Shown: positions 7,370 to 9,891 of the stretch, piece by piece
Layout of the letters: each line of letters begins with the position of its first letter
How positions within the stretch are numbered: position 1 is the stretch's first letter
DNA from: PVC group bacterium
Lineage (GTDB): Bacteria > Verrucomicrobiota > Kiritimatiellia > SS1-B-03-39 > UBA6053
NCBI GenBank assembly: GCA_003565035.1
Contig: PXDP01000119.1
Span: forward strand, 1-9,891
Reading direction: 5' to 3'
Length of the DNA stretch: 9,891 nt
Translations under genes and position numbers: made by a program
Notes under the pieces: model-generated
Databases searched by the model: none
Told to the model about the DNA's origin: nothing
Seen by the model: the letters and a program-made list of their open reading frames with translations, nothing else

Positions 7370-8506
7370 TCAGGCCCGGTCTGCATGGCGTTTCCGCCAG
7401 GCGGCCGGGCTTTCGCCGTGATGCGTTTTGAAACAGGCGGAGAAGTAGAAAATATCTTTGAACCCGACCAGATGGGCGATCTCGCTGACGGTGTACTGGG
7501 TACTGGCCAGTAGATGACGCCCCCGTTCCAGGCGGACCCGCCGAATTTCATTTTCAATGCCCCGGTCCAGCGTCTCCTTAAACCGCCGTTCCAGAGTACG
7601 ACGCGATACGGCAACGTTTTGCAGCACATCCGCGACCCCGAGTCCCGCGCAGGCCTGGTCGCGGATCAGGGCCAGGGCTTTGGCCACAACCGGATCTTCA
7701 ATTTGCAGAATGTCGCTGGAGGTGCGGACAATGACTTCGCCCGTAGGGACAAGCGTCAGGCGTTCTTTCGGCTTCTCTCCCTGTAACAAGCGGTCCAGGA
7801 GGCCCGCGGCCACGGCACCAATCTGCCGTCCTCTTGTATCCACACTGGAAATGGGCACCGGGCTGAGCACCGACTCCACTTCGTCGTCGTCCACCCCCAC
7901 AACGCTTATTTCTTCCGGAACCTTCCGGCCCATGCCCATGAGGTGACGGATGGCCGTCCGGGCAAACACATCACTGACGCAAAAAAGGGCGGTTCCCTGC
8001 GGCAGGGATTTCAGCCAGGTTTCATACTGGCGAAGTTTTTCCGGCGTGTCATAGCCCTGGGTCCACAGGTCCAGGTGCCGATCCCCCAATCTGCCTTGGA
8101 ACCCCTTCGCCCGTTCCGAACCATACCAGTGACCTTTAGGAGTCAAACAGGCAAAGGATTGAAAGCCCTGGCTGATAAAATACGCCGCGGCGGTTTCTCC
8201 GATGGCCTGATTGTCGGGCAACACGGTCCACTGACCCGGCTCCGGCGGGGTGCGCCCGCTGACCTGAATGAAGGGTATGTTCAGGTCCTGAAGCGTTTTC
8301 AATGCGTCACCCTGGTCGCCCTGAAGGATAGCCGCGTCGATGCCCGCGCTCAATTTTTCGTTGGACATGGGATGCCACCGGTCCGCCAAAATCCAGGGCG
8401 TGTGATGTGTGTTCAGGTAGTCCCGGCATCCCATAAGAATCCGCCGGAAATGGGACTGGTACATGTCCACCGCAACATAAATTTTGGGGTAATCCGAGAG
8501 GCTCAT
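7370..8506 (-). CDS. XylR-like transcriptional regulator: LacI-type sugar-binding domain fused to AraC helix-turn-helix
   Basis: A 378-residue protein. Residues about 7-265 form a periplasmic-binding-protein-like effector domain, with the LacI/GalR-type C-terminal signature VVGVDDDEVE and a later SSVDT segment. There is no LacI helix-turn-helix at the N-terminus. Residues 271-378 are a complete AraC domain: the first HTH is near 290-311 (VADVLQNVAVSRRTLERRF) and the second near 339-364, including HLVGFKDIFYFSACFK. This order matches XylR of enteric bacteria. The family binds a sugar and usually activates genes for its use. The effector here is unknown; likely targets are the adjacent secreted lyase-like gene, the divergent PEP-CTERM gene and the GH28-like gene. 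No Shine-Dalgarno precedes the ATG, and a promoter directly abuts it (described separately). The start fits the family, because the first beta-strand of the binding domain begins at residue 8. Confidence 0.93.
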   Translation of the reverse strand: MSLSDYPKIYVAVDMYQSHFRRILMGCRDYLNTHHTPWILADRWHPMSNEKLSAGIDAAILQGDQGDALKTLQDLNIPFIQVSGRTPPEPGQWTVLPDNQAIGETAAAYFISQGFQSFACLTPKGHWYGSERAKGFQGRLGDRHLDLWTQGYDTPEKLRQYETWLKSLPQGTALFCVSDVFARTAIRHLMGMGRKVPEEISVVGVDDDEVESVLSPVPISSVDTRGRQIGAVAAGLLDRLLQGEKPKERLTLVPTGEVIVRTSSDILQIEDPVVAKALALIRDQACAGLGVADVLQNVAVSRRTLERRFKETLDRGIENEIRRVRLERGRHLLASTQYTVSEIAHLVGFKDIFYFSACFKTHHGESPAAWRKRHADRA

Positions 8507-8512
8507 GTGGAA

Positions 8513-8541
8513 TTTATAGTCAATTTGACGCGGATTTACAA
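8513..8541 (-). promoter_or_regulatory. Predicted sigma-70-like promoter of the XylR-like regulator, leaderless
   Basis: On the minus strand, TTGTAA (8541-8536), a 17-base spacer and TATAAA (8518-8513) form a plausible -35/-10 pair (4/6 and 5/6 matches to consensus). The -10 ends 6 bases before the ATG, so transcription would begin at or next to its A. No ribosome binding site is present, which agrees with a leaderless message. Confidence 0.5.
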
Positions 8542-8640
8542 GTCCTTTCCGTTTGATGCTATTCCTTTATGGGGATGGATGGGGTAGGATGATAACTGAA
8601 AACATGCCGAATCCCGCAACACTTGACCTGAACGACACAT

Positions 8641-8646
8641 GGAGAA
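8641..8646 (+). promoter_or_regulatory. Shine-Dalgarno of the PEP-CTERM gene
   Basis: GGAGAA lies 6 bases before ATG 8653. It is the clearest ribosome binding site in the window and fixes this start. The 8507-8640 region between the divergent starts has a G-rich stretch (8571-8588) but no -35/-10 pair on the plus strand that I can support. Confidence 0.65.
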
Positions 8647-8652
8647 CTTAGT

Positions 8653-9453
8653 ATGAACATTCGAAAACTCACCTATCTTACCGCCAGCCTGTTGACGGTA
8701 GCATTTACGTCTAACGTCTGGGCCCAAACCATCCAAAACCCGGGTGACTCGGCCACGATTTTGATTAGTGGCACCAATAGCAGCAGTTCCACGGAAATTG
8801 GTGGCAACACGTGGAACCAATTTTCCTCCTCAATTGTGCCAGAAAACTTGCTCGACCTGAACGGAGTCGCCAGCGGCATTTCCATATCCTATGAAAATAC
8901 CGGTGGATTTGTTGCCAACAGTCGAGGGGAAAATCTCGAAGTCACAAGCCATGGTGTCACCTTTCCCTCCAGCGTAACCCACAGTTATGTTGCCGATAAT
9001 TTTGACGGAAGGGACGGGTTAGTGGTGTTACGATTTATTTCTGACTTCGAACTGAGTATCGATTTCACGGTGATCTCCTCCGTTGCACACGGCAGCCCTC
9101 CAGAAGGTCGAAATATTGTCCACTGGAACGTGGGCGGGAACTATGAGGGCACAGGAAATCGAACGTTCACAGGTGGAACCACTTTGACCTTGGACGCTTC
9201 CAAATTCAATGTGGTTGGAGATGACACCTTTCGATATGACACCGGAGTCTTGTCTTCTATGTCTTCAACTTTTGATTCCGATTTGAGTAAATGGATCCTG
9301 GATTTGCAGGTCGGCCACGGAGGTTCCACCAACAACGCGGTTACCGCCATCAATGGTATTCACATGAATGTCACCGCCATTCCCGAGCCCGGCACATTGG
9401 CTTTGCTGGGGATTGCGTTGGGGGCGTTGGTGCTTTTCCGCCGCAGACACTGA
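8653..9453 (+). CDS. PEP-CTERM sorting-domain protein, exported
   Basis: A 266-residue protein with a signal peptide (basic MNIRK, hydrophobic core, cleavage after VWA at residue 24). The C-terminus has the full PEP-CTERM signal: PEPG at about 244-247, a hydrophobic helix, then RRRH at the end. Proteins of this kind are processed by an exosortase (not encoded here) and usually end up on the surface or in extracellular matrix. The body (25-240) is rich in Ser, Thr, Asn and Gly and looks all-beta. No enzyme motif was recognised, and no Cys is apparent. It is divergent from the XylR-like gene, so it may respond to the same sugar. Base composition is visibly more AT-rich than that of the neighbouring genes, as is common for surface proteins and also compatible with transfer. 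The stop codon sits in the loop of a perfect hairpin. Confidence 0.92.
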   Translation: MNIRKLTYLTASLLTVAFTSNVWAQTIQNPGDSATILISGTNSSSSTEIGGNTWNQFSSSIVPENLLDLNGVASGISISYENTGGFVANSRGENLEVTSHGVTFPSSVTHSYVADNFDGRDGLVVLRFISDFELSIDFTVISSVAHGSPPEGRNIVHWNVGGNYEGTGNRTFTGGTTLTLDASKFNVVGDDTFRYDTGVLSSMSSTFDSDLSKWILDLQVGHGGSTNNAVTAINGIHMNVTAIPEPGTLALLGIALGALVLFRRRH

Positions 9454-9472
9454 GTGTCTGCTTGGCCGAAAA
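9434..9472 (+). other. Long hairpin with the PEP-CTERM stop codon in its loop
   Basis: GCAGACAC (9443-9450) and GTGTCTGC (9454-9461) pair perfectly with the TGA stop as the three-base loop. Pairing continues outward between TTTTCCGCC (9434-9442) and GGCCGAAAA (9464-9472) with one mismatch and a two-base bulge. An A-rich, not T-rich, stretch follows, so it is not a standard intrinsic terminator for the plus strand. It may protect the mRNA 3' end or affect termination of translation. Confidence 0.5.
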
Positions 9473-9487
9473 AGAAGCAGAAGAAAG

Positions 9488-9658
9488 CAACCACTGATAA
9501 ACACTGATGGTCACTGATCCAGCGTGACGGGTACTCACATGGGTCGGAGAGATGTAAAGATTTCGGTCCTGTAAATCGAATTGCCTAAGCCTGGGGACCA
9601 AACGAATCTTTCAGGGAAACGAAAAGGTAACAGTGTTCATCAGTGTCCAACAGTGGTT
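9488..9658. repeat. 171-bp imperfect palindrome bounded by ACTGAT-rich inverted repeats (MITE-like or structured RNA)
   Basis: The outer arms 9488-9517 and 9629-9658 match as inverted repeats at 24 of 30 positions. The left arm has ACTGAT three times at exact 10-base spacing, and the right arm holds the complementary CAGTG series. Inside, AAAGATT (9556-9562) pairs with AATCTTT (9605-9611), and GGTCC (9565-9569) with GGACC (9595-9599), around a loop of about 25 bases. No ORF is supported inside. A small non-autonomous mobile element or an interspersed palindromic repeat are the main readings. No target-site duplication was identified. The stretch 9454-9743 otherwise holds only the terminator. 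Confidence 0.55.
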
Positions 9659-9682
9659 GAACTCCGCATACCCAGCGGCAGC

Positions 9683-9717
9683 CCCCCGATTCTGAGAAGG
9701 ATCGGGGGTTTCTTTTT
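9683..9717 (+). terminator. Rho-independent terminator
   Basis: CCCCCGAT (9683-9690) pairs perfectly with ATCGGGGG (9701-9708) around a 10-base loop and is followed by a T-rich run (TTTCTTTTT, 9709-9717). It would end transcripts coming from the PEP-CTERM gene. It stops only 26 bases before the next ATG, so it could also act as an attenuator in the leader of that gene. Confidence 0.8.
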
Positions 9718-9743
9718 ATCCGTATTTCAGCTACGACTCCGCC

Positions 9744-9891
9744 ATGCAAACAATGAGCCCCGCCGAAACCACCCGTCATTTTCAATCTCTTTTGGACCGC
9801 GCCGCCGGGGACGGGGGCGGCCGGGTGGAGGTTCCGCCGGGTCTGCATGTCTGCGGTTCGCTGGAACTGAAGTCGGGGGTGGAGTTGCACC
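9744..9891 (+). CDS. N-terminus of a GH28/pectin-lyase-fold-like enzyme, 3' truncated by the window
   Basis: Forty-nine codons from ATG 9744 run open to the window end. The translation includes HFQSLLDRAAGDGGGRVEVP followed by PGLHVCGSLELKSGVELHL. This is the first coil pattern of polygalacturonase (GH28) and related right-handed beta-helix proteins: an alpha-helix of the 'Q..ID.A...GGG.V..P.G.Y..G...L.S...L.L' type. There is no signal peptide at this start, which is unusual for a secreted enzyme but common for cytoplasmic GH28-like exo-enzymes. ATG 9753 is an in-frame alternative; neither start has a Shine-Dalgarno. Catalytic residues lie beyond the window, so substrate cannot be called. It fits the carbohydrate-related neighbourhood. 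Confidence 0.7.
   Translation, partial: MQTMSPAETTRHFQSLLDRAAGDGGGRVEVPPGLHVCGSLELKSGVELH

Noticed and set aside
7943..8587. 214-codon plus-strand open frame
   Set aside because: It is antisense to the XylR-like regulator and runs into the divergent promoter region, with no recognisable domain.
8571..8588. G-rich stretch that could form a two-layer G-quadruplex before the PEP-CTERM gene
   Set aside because: There are only two-G tracts at minimum, so stability would be low. No other evidence supports a role.

Overview
The window looks like chromosomal DNA from a Gram-negative member of the PVC group, most likely Verrucomicrobiota, Kiritimatiellota or Lentisphaerota. The signs are a zinc-ribbon Ser/Thr protein kinase, a PEP-CTERM surface protein, a XylR-type regulator (sugar-binding domain plus AraC helix-turn-helix) and secreted polysaccharide-active proteins. 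This placement is inferred from gene content, not from a marker gene. No rRNA, tRNA, CRISPR array or recognisable transposase was seen.

Left half (1-5193), signalling. A protein with a helical-repeat N-terminus and a LamG-like C-terminus, truncated at its 5' end by the window edge, is followed after 6 bp by a Ser/Thr kinase with an N-terminal zinc ribbon and a single C-terminal membrane anchor. A small methyltransferase gene converges on the kinase. It is divergent from a large membrane protein (3310-5193). The N-terminal region of that protein carries eight copies of an acidic [DE]-[RKQ]-T-M-x-[IL] motif, followed by five predicted membrane spans and a TPR-like C-terminus. Every repeat has Ile or Leu three residues after the Thr, the preference described for some phosphothreonine-binding FHA domains. 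The best candidate for a new system is therefore a membrane-anchored kinase acting on a membrane scaffold with many phospho-Thr docking sites. This is an inference: no FHA protein lies in the window.

Right half (5194-9891), carbohydrate use and surface. In order: a secreted protein of about 610 mature residues that resembles alpha/alpha-toroid plus beta-sandwich polysaccharide lyases (5420-7324); a convergent XylR-like regulator (7370-8506) whose promoter appears to give a leaderless mRNA; a divergent PEP-CTERM protein (8653-9453); a 171 bp imperfect palindrome bounded by ACTGAT-rich inverted repeats; a rho-independent terminator; and the first 49 codons of what looks like a GH28/pectin-lyase-fold enzyme. 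Together these suggest a sugar-responsive local regulon for plant or algal polysaccharide, with the XylR-like protein as the likely local controller.

Translation signals vary: a good Shine-Dalgarno for the PEP-CTERM gene and the repeat scaffold, a weak one for the secreted lyase-like gene, none for the kinase (probably coupled to the gene before it) and none for the regulator.
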